A DNA stretch of 64,000 nucleotides from Dyadobacter sp. MSC1_007. GTDB lineage: Bacteria > Bacteroidota > Bacteroidia > Cytophagales > Spirosomataceae. Shown here piece by piece: positions 9,131 through 17,294 of this stretch. The stretch covers positions 372,001 to 436,000 of the forward strand of contig NZ_JAMOZL010000005.1 in assembly GCF_023667495.1 (NCBI RefSeq). Direction: 5' to 3'. The translations under genes were made by a program, and so were the position numbers. Below the pieces are notes generated by a model that did not search any database, was not told the DNA's origin, and saw only the letters and a program-made list of their open reading frames with translations. Numbering within the stretch: position 1 is the stretch's first letter; every line of letters starts with the position of its first letter.

Positions 9131-9244
9131 TCAAGTATGCCGTTCCTGGTCGACAACCTCGGCATCCGTTAAGATGTAGTTTAGGTGCTCGATGTCAGAA
9201 GGGTTAAGTTTCAGTCGACCCTTTACTTGACGAACAGCATCCAT
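9131..9244 (-). pseudogene. Short open frame in the 9001-9344 intergenic region, possible gene remnant
   Basis: The region between the receptor start and the His-rich lipoprotein gene holds the two palindromes and this open stretch. From an ATG it encodes 37 residues, starting MDAVRQVKGRLKLNPSD and ending DQERHT. The frame stays open about 20 codons further upstream without an ATG, which looks like the tail of a decayed gene. I recognise no family. It could also be chance. Confidence 0.25.
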
Positions 9245-9344
9245 TTTGAAACGCTGCCGTTTATTGACGAGTTGCAGTTCTATAATGGATTCAGGGACGT
9301 ACCACGATGATCATCAGTGTTTTCATCACTTGCTAAATCAATAG

Positions 9345-9752
9345 TTAATTGGTTATTTGATCAACGGCGTTGCTAATTTGTTGAATCGCCTCTTTTGTGC
9401 TTTGTTGATATTCCAGCATCGACTCGTCTGTCATTTCCGGTGACGGTTTATGTTCATGTTTATCATGGTCGTGATGCTCATGAGCAAAGCCTGGAACTTC
9501 GACAATTCCTTCCTCCCACAACCCGATTAAATTTGACAGGCTATCAATTTTGATTGCCATAGCAGAATCTCTCTGACTGATGGCCTGTGCCTTCAGTGTT
9601 TCCAATTTTTTTTCCAGTTTTTCGTGTATTTCAACTGATTGGAGATGTAGTGCGTTTGCCTTGATCAGTGCTTTACTCTTCCGATTTTCTCCACAACCGA
9701 CAGATGTCATTGTAAGCCAGATTACCGCTGCGAATTTTATAACTGTTTTCAT
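9345..9752 (-). CDS. Histidine-rich lipoprotein of unknown function
   Basis: This 135-residue protein starts with a lipoprotein signal peptide ending TSVGC, so it is probably lipid-anchored facing the periplasm. Residues 35-75 are charged and likely form a coiled coil. A metal-binding-like patch HEHHDHDKHEH follows near residues 92-102. I do not recognise a named family. It is transcribed divergently from the MerC/MerT-like gene, and a perfect palindrome lies between them, so both are probably under the same regulator. Periplasmic zinc, copper or nickel buffering is a reasonable inference from the His/Asp patch and the neighbouring RND pump genes. Confidence 0.7.
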   Translation of the reverse strand: MKTVIKFAAVIWLTMTSVGCGENRKSKALIKANALHLQSVEIHEKLEKKLETLKAQAISQRDSAMAIKIDSLSNLIGLWEEGIVEVPGFAHEHHDHDKHEHKPSPEMTDESMLEYQQSTKEAIQQISNAVDQITN

Positions 9753-9773
9753 TTTTTTCGGAACTCACTTAGA

Positions 9774-9788
9774 TGCAACATTGTTGCA
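9774..9788. promoter_or_regulatory. Perfect 15-base palindrome in divergent promoter
   Basis: TGCAACATTGTTGCA has perfect 7-base arms around a single T. It lies 21 bases upstream of the His-rich lipoprotein start and 41 bases upstream of the MerC/MerT-like start, so one bound dimer could control both directions. It is the best copy of the motif also found at 9041 and 9069. Confidence 0.65.
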
Positions 9789-9829
9789 AATATTACAAAA
9801 AATGTTAACTTCTTGAATTTTTTATCAAC

Positions 9830-10384
9830 ATGATTTCCAAATCAGCCGCCACAGTGCCCGTTGCCGTGTTTTTTAGCTTTTTACATATAGGGTGCTGTAT
9901 CCTGCCCTTAGTTACTGCTACGGCAGGTTCCATTGCTTATCTTGGCTTTTTCAGGGAATACAAATCGGTTTTTACGTTTATCCAGTTGGTCATGCTGACA
10001 TATATTTCAGTGAAACTGCTTAGGTCTTATCTTGGTAAGAACCAGTTTCACGGCGCTGCCGAAAAGATCGCTTACCTGATAAGCCTTGCCATTACGCTTA
10101 CCGGGCTTTTGATAGGTTATTATGAACCGTTCAAAACACAGGACCAGAAAATTGCCCAGCAGCAATTCGAATTCTTCAAATCCCACAGGCAACTTGAGTT
10201 TGATCTTTCGGGCAGCTATGATCACAATAGGCTGAGGGAGGACATTTTGCAGATCCACGGTGTCAAACCCAACCGGATCAGAATTCGTAATAAAACAGTA
10301 GCTGTTACTTTTCAAAGCGATAAAACATCAGAATCTGAAATTCTTGCAGCTTTAAAAGAGAAAGGGTACATCGTTTTAAAATGA
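9830..10384 (+). CDS. MerC/MerT-like small membrane protein with degenerate HMA-like tail
   Basis: The 184-residue protein has three or four N-terminal helices with a Cys-Cys pair in the first (HIGCCILPL, about residues 19-27), as in mercury-transport proteins of the MerC/MerT type. The C-terminal 60 residues (about 122-184) have a beta-alpha-beta-beta-alpha-beta pattern ending EKGYIVLK, like a heavy-metal-associated domain. The CxxC metal site of that domain is missing: the loop reads ILQIHGVKPN. It opens a rightward gene run ending in an RND pump. The probable role is moving a metal ion across the inner membrane; metal and direction are unknown. Confidence 0.6.
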   Translation: MISKSAATVPVAVFFSFLHIGCCILPLVTATAGSIAYLGFFREYKSVFTFIQLVMLTYISVKLLRSYLGKNQFHGAAEKIAYLISLAITLTGLLIGYYEPFKTQDQKIAQQQFEFFKSHRQLEFDLSGSYDHNRLREDILQIHGVKPNRIRIRNKTVAVTFQSDKTSESEILAALKEKGYIVLK

Positions 10385-10387
10385 AAT

Positions 10388-10525
10388 ATGGCCAGCATGC
10401 CATTGAGCCAACGCATGCGTTATCAAGCGTACATGGATAACCGCGAGCTGATCGAATCCAGACGGGGCCGTTTTGGGGACCGCTGGGGAATCGTTTTCCG
10501 TCCGGGCAGGATCTATCGGATTTGA
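10388..10525 (+). CDS. Small basic protein of 45 residues (tentative)
   Basis: An ATG four bases after the TGA of the MerC/MerT-like gene opens a 45-codon frame (MASMPLSQRMRYQAYMDNR at the start, rich in Arg, ending RPGRIYRI). The tight spacing favours translation by coupling. The composition is not low-complexity and it overlaps no better frame. No family is recognised. It could be a real small protein or a chance frame in a gap of 160 bases. Confidence 0.3.
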   Translation: MASMPLSQRMRYQAYMDNRELIESRRGRFGDRWGIVFRPGRIYRI

Positions 10526-10544
10526 TTTATATCTTTACGATCCT

Positions 10545-10976
10545 ATGGCTGGAAAATTACTTGGTCGGATTTTGTTTGCGGTTGCCTACATTCTATTGGC
10601 AGGCCACGACTTTGTACCTCACCGCCATATACAAGACCGGCAGCATGAGCAGCATGAACATGCCCATCAACATGAGGGGCATCAGCACAATGACCAGCAA
10701 GGTGAACAAGCGACAGATTTCGATGTAATAGGCTTGTTTGCCCACTCACACGGCGCTGGCCAGACCAGCAATACGTATTTCAATCATGCTCAGGATCAGT
10801 TTTTAAGTATTGAAACCTCCCAGGCAGCCGCTTTGATCAGCGCTGACTACCAGTTTAATGCGCTAAGTATAATGTTCCGGTCCGGCTGGCCGGAATATAC
10901 CTGCGCAAAAGCACCGCCGAACGACTTTTCATTCCGGCAACTACGAGCTCCCCCCATTCCTTCTCTCATCTGCTGA
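10545..10976 (+). CDS. Histidine-rich membrane-anchored protein
   Basis: This 143-residue protein begins MAGKLLGRILFAVAYILLAG, a signal anchor or signal peptide. A strongly His-rich stretch follows (about residues 25-55, including HEQHEHAHQHEGHQHND), with further His residues near FAHSHGAG. An upstream in-frame ATG at 10473 exists, but the start at 10545 places the hydrophobic segment at the N-terminus and is preferred. Similar small His-rich proteins lie beside CzcCBA/CusCBA-like operons in Bacteroidetes. It probably binds a divalent metal in the periplasm before transfer to the RND system; the metal is not determined. Confidence 0.6.
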   Translation: MAGKLLGRILFAVAYILLAGHDFVPHRHIQDRQHEQHEHAHQHEGHQHNDQQGEQATDFDVIGLFAHSHGAGQTSNTYFNHAQDQFLSIETSQAAALISADYQFNALSIMFRSGWPEYTCAKAPPNDFSFRQLRAPPIPSLIC

Positions 10977-11138
10977 TCCCAGCAGTGTGCCTTTCCGCAT
11001 GGCCAATCCTGGCACATGCCTGTTCAACTATTCTTTCATTCGCACGAATTGGACAGTAAAATCCGGGCTTAACCGCTTGCAACCGTCCCAAACGCGTCAA
11101 TTCATTTGACCGGAAAGTGCCTTTCCCGAATTTCAAAA

Positions 11139-11396
11139 ATGAAAAAGCTCGCTTTTTTCTTGACAATATCTTCTTGCCTGATTTTTAGCTGTAACAAAAA
11201 GGAAGCTGAACACAGCCATGATGAAGGTACACATCAGCACGCTGACGGCTCGACGCATGCTGACCATGCTGATAGCACTGCCGCCCAGGAAGAATTTACC
11301 GTTGGTAGTGACAGCACAGGGAATGCAAGCGCAGACAGTGCTTCCAAAGAAAAGCCGCATGCGCACCCACATGGCGCAGATGATCACAAGCACTAA
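11139..11396 (+). CDS. Small histidine-rich lipoprotein
   Basis: The 85-residue protein carries a lipoprotein signal ending LIFSC, then repeated His/Asp/Ser/Thr segments such as HSHDEGTHQHADGSTHADH and a C-terminal HPHGADDHKH. Starting at the MKK rather than at an ATG 33 bases earlier gives a proper signal peptide. It lies 16 bases before the RND adaptor gene, whose own mature N-terminus is also His-rich. It is most likely a periplasmic metal-binding lipoprotein co-expressed with the pump. No named domain is recognised. Confidence 0.65.
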   Translation: MKKLAFFLTISSCLIFSCNKKEAEHSHDEGTHQHADGSTHADHADSTAAQEEFTVGSDSTGNASADSASKEKPHAHPHGADDHKH

Positions 11397-11412
11397 TATC
11401 CCATTAACAGCA

Positions 11413-12924
11413 ATGAATAAATTCATTTTATTTCTGGCGGTTACAGCTGTCTTAATCAGCAGCTGTAACCGAAAAGAAGAGCCCCAGGAGCACGGGCATC
11501 CCCATGATGGACCGGGCGGGTTAGAACCGCTGGCTTACACTTTATACAGCCAGTATTCTGAGGTTTTTGTTGAGTTTAAACCACTGGTAATGGGTTCAAC
11601 CTCCAAATTCGCAACGCATGTAACTGTTTTAGGTGAGCAGTTCTCGGCACTCTCGGAAGGCTCGGTCACGGTTAGTCTGATTATAGCAGATAAAGGAATC
11701 AGGCACAAGGCAGACAAACCCAGTACACCTGGCATTTACCGCCTCGCATTGACGCCCGGCACCGCAGGCATGGGTAAGCTTGTTTTTGACATTAAAACCA
11801 AATCCTATACCGATCAGCTGGTGATTGACAGCGTACGGGTTTATCCTGATGAGAGGACAGCCATTGCAGCACAGCCAGAGGCAGGCACAAGTAGTGACAT
11901 CAGTTATCTGAAAGAACAGGCCTGGAAAGTCGAGTTTGCCAACGAGCCCCTGACTGCCGAACCGTTTTCTGACGTGATCTATACCACCGGGCAAGTTCAG
12001 CCCGCACCTGGTGATGAAGTGGTAGTTTCAGCAACCTTTGACGGCATTGTGCAGCTTGGCAGCAGGCCCCTTGCAACCGGGCAAGCTGTTAAAAGCGGGC
12101 AAACACTTTTGAGCATCAACGGAAAGCAGCTGACAGAAAACAACCTGGACGTGCAGCTCGCAAAAGCGCAGACCGACTATGAACGGGCTAAGGCTGCCTA
12201 TGAACGCGATCAGCAATTGATAGCCAAGCAGCTCATCACCGGCCGCGAAGTGGAAGCCAGTAAGGCCGAGTTTGAAAATACTGGCAAAGTGCTCAGCTCT
12301 TTGTCTTCCAATTACAAAGTTGGTGGCAAATCCATTTCAACCCCTACGAGTGGTTTTATTAAAAATGTCCTGGTACAGTCGGGCCAATATGTTTCTCAGG
12401 GACAACCCCTGTTTACAATCACCAGGAACCGCAACCTGGTCATCAGGGCCGATGTCTCCCAAAAAGATCTGTCCCTTGTCAGCCAAATCCGGTCTGCATC
12501 TATCCGCATTCCTTATAGTGATAAGACTTTCACAGGCGAGCAGCTCGGCGCGAAGATCATTTCTTATGGGCGCAGCGCAGACAGTCAGACGGGCTATGTA
12601 CCGGTGATGGTGCAGGTTAACAATATTGGAGAGCTTGTACCAGGCACCTTTGTCAATGTTTGGCTGAAAACACAGCCTACCACATCTGCGTTGGTTATCA
12701 AAGAATCTGCACTCATTGAAGAGCAAGGCAATTTCTATGTCTATGTGCAAACGGCAGGGGAATCTTTTCAAAAGCGTGAGGTGAAGACCGGCAAGCGGGA
12801 CGGTGAAAAAGTCCAGATCCTTTCGGGTGTCCAGCCCGGTGAGCGGGTTGTGACCAAAGGCGGTTATCAGATCCGGTTATCATCACTTTCTGGGGCCCTG
12901 CCAGCCCATGGTCACGAACATTAA
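11413..12924 (+). CDS. RND efflux periplasmic adaptor subunit (CzcB/CusB-like)
   Basis: The 503-residue protein begins with a lipoprotein signal (ending LISSC) and a His-rich stretch (HGHPHDGPGG). It then has the membrane-fusion-protein order: barrel-sandwich hybrid halves around an alpha hairpin (about 270-340, containing AKAQTDYERAKAAYERDQ), followed by beta-barrel and membrane-proximal domains. An extra N-terminal domain of about 120 residues precedes the hybrid domain, as in heavy-metal CzcB proteins. The ATG at 11413 is chosen because it starts the signal peptide; a longer in-frame start at 11218 would run through the upstream lipoprotein gene. It links the inner-membrane pump encoded 12 bases downstream to the outer-membrane channel. 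Confidence 0.88.
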   Translation: MNKFILFLAVTAVLISSCNRKEEPQEHGHPHDGPGGLEPLAYTLYSQYSEVFVEFKPLVMGSTSKFATHVTVLGEQFSALSEGSVTVSLIIADKGIRHKADKPSTPGIYRLALTPGTAGMGKLVFDIKTKSYTDQLVIDSVRVYPDERTAIAAQPEAGTSSDISYLKEQAWKVEFANEPLTAEPFSDVIYTTGQVQPAPGDEVVVSATFDGIVQLGSRPLATGQAVKSGQTLLSINGKQLTENNLDVQLAKAQTDYERAKAAYERDQQLIAKQLITGREVEASKAEFENTGKVLSSLSSNYKVGGKSISTPTSGFIKNVLVQSGQYVSQGQPLFTITRNRNLVIRADVSQKDLSLVSQIRSASIRIPYSDKTFTGEQLGAKIISYGRSADSQTGYVPVMVQVNNIGELVPGTFVNVWLKTQPTTSALVIKESALIEEQGNFYVYVQTAGESFQKREVKTGKRDGEKVQILSGVQPGERVVTKGGYQIRLSSLSGALPAHGHEH

Positions 12925-12936
12925 GCCCAAGCTATT

Positions 12937-15900
12937 ATGCTGAACAAAATAATTCTTACAGCGCTGCAAAATCGGTTTGGTGTCTTGGTCGGTGCTTTTC
13001 TGCTGCTGGTCGGTGGGTGGTATACGGCTATCACTACCGAGGTGGATGTGTTCCCGGACCTGACGGCACCAACCGTCGCAGTGCTCACCGAAGCACATGG
13101 TATGGCCCCGGAAGAAGTCGAGCGGCTGGTCACTTTCCCGATTGAAACGTCGGTTAATGGTGCTACGAGCGTCCGGCGCGTACGGTCCTCATCATCAGCC
13201 GGGATCTCGATTGTATGGGTCGAGTTCAATTGGGGTACGGATATTTTCCGCGCCAGGCAAATAGTCAATGAAAAGCTTCAAACCGTTGCTAACCAGCTGC
13301 CGCAAGGGACAGGCGCGCCAACACTTGCGCCCCAATCATCTATCATGGGCGAGATCATGCTCATTGGCCTGACAGCAAAAAGGACATCTGCTATGGAGCT
13401 GCGTTCTCTGGCCGACTGGACACTGCGCCCCAGGCTGCTTGCGACAGGGGGCGTTTCCCAGGTAGTGATCATTGGCGGCGACTATAAGCAGTATCAAATA
13501 CTTTTGGACCCGTTGAAAATGAAAAGCCGCCAGGTAAGCCTGAGCGAGGTAATGAATGCGGCAACGAATGCAAACCGTAATGCAGCAGGGGGGTTTCTTT
13601 CCCAATACAATAATGAATACCTGGTGCGCGGGATGGGCAGGACTAATGATACAATACAACTCGCAAGCGGTGTTGTTAAGACTAGCCAAGGCCTTCCGGT
13701 GATTTTGTCCGATGTCGGTGATGTTACGGTCGGGGCCGCTCCCAAGATTGGTTCGGGATCATTGAAAGGCGAGCCTGCCATTATCATGACTGTGATGAAA
13801 CAGCCCAACACCAACACTTTGGAGCTGACCGCGCACATAGATTCGGCGATCCGGGATCTGAAAAAGAACCTTCCTTCTGATGTGGAAATCAACACCAGGA
13901 TTTTCCGGCAAGCCGATTTCATTACCGCATCGATCGACAACATCCAGCGGACACTTTTGGAGGGTGCCATATTCGTGGTGATCATCCTTTTGCTATTTCT
14001 GATGAATGTCCGGATCACGGTCGTGTCTCTGGTCGCCCTCCCTCTTTCTCTTCTTGTTTCCGTCATTACGCTGCGCTGGCTGGGATTTTCAATCAATACG
14101 ATGACGCTGGGCGGAATGGCGATTGCGGTAGGGGACCTGGTAGATGATGCCATTATTGACGTTGAAAATGTTTACCGCAGACTCCGGGAAAATGCCCGCT
14201 TGCCGGTTGCACAAAGAACACCGGTTATCGATGTGATTTATCACGCTTCCGTCGAAATCCGTGCATCGGTCATCTCTGCTACATTTATCATTATTGCAGC
14301 ATTCCTTCCCTTGTTTTTCCTGGGCGGGATGGAAGGTAAATTGCTGATGCCGCTGGGCGTCTCGTTTGTTGTTTCGCTATTGGCTTCGCTCTTTATTGCC
14401 TTAACAGTTACCCCTGTTTTGTGCAGCTACTTACTGACCTCAGAGAAAATGCTCCAACGGCAATCACACGATTCCTGGCTGGTGCAGCACCTGAACCGGT
14501 GGTACCAGAAAGCGCTTGACCGCAGCCTGCCTTATGGGAAAGTCCTGTTAAGTTTCAGTGCCTTGCTGCTGATAGGAGCCCTACTATTGGTTTCGACAAT
14601 GGGACGAAGCTTTTTGCCCGAATTCAATGAAGGATCTTTGGTTGTCAGCGCCGTGAGTCTGCCTGGAATTTCTCTGGAAGAGTCCAATAAGATCGGTTCA
14701 TTGGTTGAGAAAACCCTGTTAACCGTGCCGGAGATCAGCATTACGACCCGACGAACGGGCAGGGCTGAGTTGGATGAGCATGCACAAGGTGTCAATGCAG
14801 CTGAAATTGATGCGCCTTTTGTATTGAAAGAACGGACTCGTGAAGCATTTATGGCCGATGTCAGAGAAAAGCTGGCGACAATCTCCGGTGTCAATATTAC
14901 GATCGGGCAACCGCTTGGTCACCGCATTGATCACATGCTTTCAGGAACAAGGGCAAACGTGGCGATTAAGGTCTTTGGGACAGATTTGCCACGTCTTTAT
15001 AGCATCTCGAAAGAGATAAAAACAGCCATTGAAACCACGCCGGGGCTTGTGGATCTGAGCATCGAGCAGCAAGTCGATATCCCGCAAATCCAGATCAAGC
15101 CTGACCGGCAAATGCTCGCCCGGTACGGGATCACCATGGGTGAATTCACCGAATTTGTTGATGTCGCTTTCGCTGGGGAGAAGGTCGGAGACGTGTTTGA
15201 AGAAAACCGCAGCTACGACCTGATCGTCCGTTTTAATGAAGAGAGCCGGGCAAAAATAGAGGCTTTGCAAAATGTGACTATTGACGGAGCTGGCAGGCAA
15301 AAAGTGCCATTAGGGATGGTGGCAAAAGTAGTGTCAACCAGCGGCCCTAATACGATCAACCGTGAAAATGTGCAGCGCAGGGTTGTTGTTTCCGCCAATG
15401 TCGCAGGCCGCGATCTTCGCAGTGTGGTCGAAGACGTGCAGAAAGCAATCAATTCCAATGTCAAGCTCCCGGAAGGCTACCGCCTTGAATATGGTGGCCA
15501 GTTCGAAAGTGAAGCCGCCGCATCGGCCACCATTGGCATTGCTTCCCTGCTTTCCCTTTTGATCATTTTTATGCTGTTGTTATCTGAATTCAGACAGGCG
15601 TCGCTAGCCGGAATTATTCTTCTGAACCTGCCGCTGGCGTTGATCGGAGGCGTGATCAGTTTGGCATTAAGTGGCAGTGTGATCAGCATACCTGCATTGA
15701 TTGGCTTTATTACGCTCTTTGGGATCGCAACACGGAACGGCATTCTTCTGGTCTCGCATTACAGGACACTCGAGTCCCAAGGCCATAATCTGCACGACAC
15801 CATCATTGCCGGGTCAGTGGACAGGCTAAGCCCAATCCTGATGACGGCTTTGACAGCCGGGCTCGCGCTGATCCCATTGGCGCTAGCAGGAGGCGAGCCT

Positions 15901-16038
15901 GGAAATGAAATCCAGAGCCCCATGGCCAAAGTGATTTTGGGCGGGCTTTTAAGCTCGACGCTTTTAAACCTCTTTATTGTGCCGGTGGTGTACCTGATGG
16001 TAAGGAAACGCCAAATTTCAAAGTCTTCCATAATATAG
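12937..16038 (+). CDS. RND-family heavy-metal transporter inner-membrane subunit (CzcA/CusA-like)
   Basis: At 1033 residues this is a full-length RND permease with 12 helices and two large periplasmic loops. The fourth helix carries acidic residues in GGMAIAVGDLVDDAIIDVEN (about residues 390-409), the region of the proton relay. The N-terminus shows FPDLTAPTVAVLTEAHGMAPEEVE, typical of heavy-metal RND proteins rather than drug RND proteins. It is flanked by its adaptor and outer-membrane genes with gaps of 12 and 6 bases. Export of Zn, Co, Cd, Cu or Ni is the usual family role. The His-rich neighbours fit a divalent cation, but the exact ion cannot be read from the sequence. Confidence 0.9.
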   Translation: MLNKIILTALQNRFGVLVGAFLLLVGGWYTAITTEVDVFPDLTAPTVAVLTEAHGMAPEEVERLVTFPIETSVNGATSVRRVRSSSSAGISIVWVEFNWGTDIFRARQIVNEKLQTVANQLPQGTGAPTLAPQSSIMGEIMLIGLTAKRTSAMELRSLADWTLRPRLLATGGVSQVVIIGGDYKQYQILLDPLKMKSRQVSLSEVMNAATNANRNAAGGFLSQYNNEYLVRGMGRTNDTIQLASGVVKTSQGLPVILSDVGDVTVGAAPKIGSGSLKGEPAIIMTVMKQPNTNTLELTAHIDSAIRDLKKNLPSDVEINTRIFRQADFITASIDNIQRTLLEGAIFVVIILLLFLMNVRITVVSLVALPLSLLVSVITLRWLGFSINTMTLGGMAIAVGDLVDDAIIDVENVYRRLRENARLPVAQRTPVIDVIYHASVEIRASVISATFIIIAAFLPLFFLGGMEGKLLMPLGVSFVVSLLASLFIALTVTPVLCSYLLTSEKMLQRQSHDSWLVQHLNRWYQKALDRSLPYGKVLLSFSALLLIGALLLVSTMGRSFLPEFNEGSLVVSAVSLPGISLEESNKIGSLVEKTLLTVPEISITTRRTGRAELDEHAQGVNAAEIDAPFVLKERTREAFMADVREKLATISGVNITIGQPLGHRIDHMLSGTRANVAIKVFGTDLPRLYSISKEIKTAIETTPGLVDLSIEQQVDIPQIQIKPDRQMLARYGITMGEFTEFVDVAFAGEKVGDVFEENRSYDLIVRFNEESRAKIEALQNVTIDGAGRQKVPLGMVAKVVSTSGPNTINRENVQRRVVVSANVAGRDLRSVVEDVQKAINSNVKLPEGYRLEYGGQFESEAAASATIGIASLLSLLIIFMLLLSEFRQASLAGIILLNLPLALIGGVISLALSGSVISIPALIGFITLFGIATRNGILLVSHYRTLESQGHNLHDTIIAGSVDRLSPILMTALTAGLALIPLALAGGEPGNEIQSPMAKVILGGLLSSTLLNLFIVPVVYLMVRKRQISKSSII

Positions 16039-16044
16039 ACCGCT

Positions 16045-17235
16045 ATGAAACCATTAAGTTCCTTTGTGCTGATTAGCATTTTTTCGACCGCGTCGCTGGT
16101 GGCAGCCGCCCAGGGCAGTATTGAAACGGTCCTGCAATCTGTCAAGCAAAACAACAAGACCATCCTGGCGCAGCGAGACTATGAAGCCGCGCGCAAAATT
16201 GAAAGCAGGACGGGGCTCAACCCTGACAACCCATTTGTTGAATACGATCGCCTTCCCGGACGCCCCAATGGCGCGGGTGTGCAGCAGGAATTCAGCATAA
16301 CCCAGCAGTTGGACTTTCCAACTGCCTACGGCCATAAGCGCAAGGTCGCCAGGCAGGTAACGTCACAAAGTGAAACCAATACCAGTATGGTGCGTCAGTC
16401 TATTTTAGGTGATGCAAAAAAGGTGTGCATTCAAATCATTTATCACAACAAAAGAAGGATTGAGCTGACCAAAAGGGCCGAAAGGGCGCAGCGTTTAGTA
16501 GATGATATTTCAGAAAAGCTCAAATTGAGCGCAGCCACAGTACTGGATTTAAATAAAGCCCGTCTGCAAAAGCTGGACGCTGAAAACCAGTTGCGGCTCA
16601 ATGGCAGCCTGCTTCGTCAGCAGCTCCAAAAACTGGCCGAGTTAAATGGCGGAAACGCCGTGCAGTTGCCTGATACGGTATATCCCGAGCTTCCAGAGCT
16701 GGCGACTCTGCCTGTTTTGGACAGCCTTATTGAAGCTGCCGATCCGGGCCTTCTTTCTTTGAAACAGCAAATCGGGATCGATCAGGCGCAACTTGCACTC
16801 AGCCGCTCGCTGACGCTGCCCAAATTTCAGGTGGGTTACCATTACCAGAGTATTTTAGGGCAGCGTTACCAGGGTTTTCACTTTGGATTGTCTGTCCCTT
16901 TGTGGCAACAGGCCAATACAGTAAAGCTTGCGCAGGCCAACCAACTTTTCAGCACGTCCCGTTTGGAGGCAGAGCGTAGCGAACATTATTCGTCCATTGT
17001 GCAGCTTTATGAGCAGTACGAGGTGCAAAAGCAGGCCCTAGACCAGTACCGCGTTTCGCTTACCGGCCTAGGAACGTTGCCGCTACTGGACGCGGCTTTG
17101 AAATTATCGCAGATTACCGCCATTGAATACGTACTGGAAACGACATACCTGTATGCTGCCACAGATACATTTGGCGAACTTGAACGGGATTTACAACTGA
17201 CGGCAGTAGACTTGTACAAGTACCGGCTAAATTGA
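16045..17235 (+). CDS. TolC-like outer-membrane efflux protein (CzcC-like)
   Basis: The 396-residue protein has a signal peptide (cleavage after about AAAQG) and two repeated outer-membrane-efflux units rich in long helices, as in TolC-family channels. The length is typical of CzcC. It starts 6 bases after the RND permease stop and ends the rightward metal operon. It should form the trimeric exit duct for the adaptor and permease encoded upstream. Confidence 0.85.
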   Translation: MKPLSSFVLISIFSTASLVAAAQGSIETVLQSVKQNNKTILAQRDYEAARKIESRTGLNPDNPFVEYDRLPGRPNGAGVQQEFSITQQLDFPTAYGHKRKVARQVTSQSETNTSMVRQSILGDAKKVCIQIIYHNKRRIELTKRAERAQRLVDDISEKLKLSAATVLDLNKARLQKLDAENQLRLNGSLLRQQLQKLAELNGGNAVQLPDTVYPELPELATLPVLDSLIEAADPGLLSLKQQIGIDQAQLALSRSLTLPKFQVGYHYQSILGQRYQGFHFGLSVPLWQQANTVKLAQANQLFSTSRLEAERSEHYSSIVQLYEQYEVQKQALDQYRVSLTGLGTLPLLDAALKLSQITAIEYVLETTYLYAATDTFGELERDLQLTAVDLYKYRLN

Positions 17236-17268
17236 TATCCCCTACTCGCAAGTATAGCAGCAACTTTC

Positions 17269-17291
17269 ACTTCCCTTAAAAACAGGGAGGT
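17269..17291. terminator. Possible bidirectional terminator between convergent genes
   Basis: An 8-base stem (ACTTCCCT / AGGGAGGT, one G-T pair) with a 7-base loop lies between the convergent channel and chromate-transporter genes, with T-rich sequence after it on the plus strand. The stem is short, so confidence is moderate. Confidence 0.35.
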
Positions 17292-17294
17292 ATT

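Noticed and set aside
10473..10544. Upstream extension of the His-rich membrane protein
   Set aside because: The added residues lack any signal and overlap the end of the 45-codon frame; the start at 10545 puts the hydrophobic segment at the N-terminus.
11218..11412. Upstream extension of the RND adaptor frame
   Set aside because: It overlaps the small His-rich lipoprotein in another frame; starting at 11413 gives a clean lipoprotein signal.
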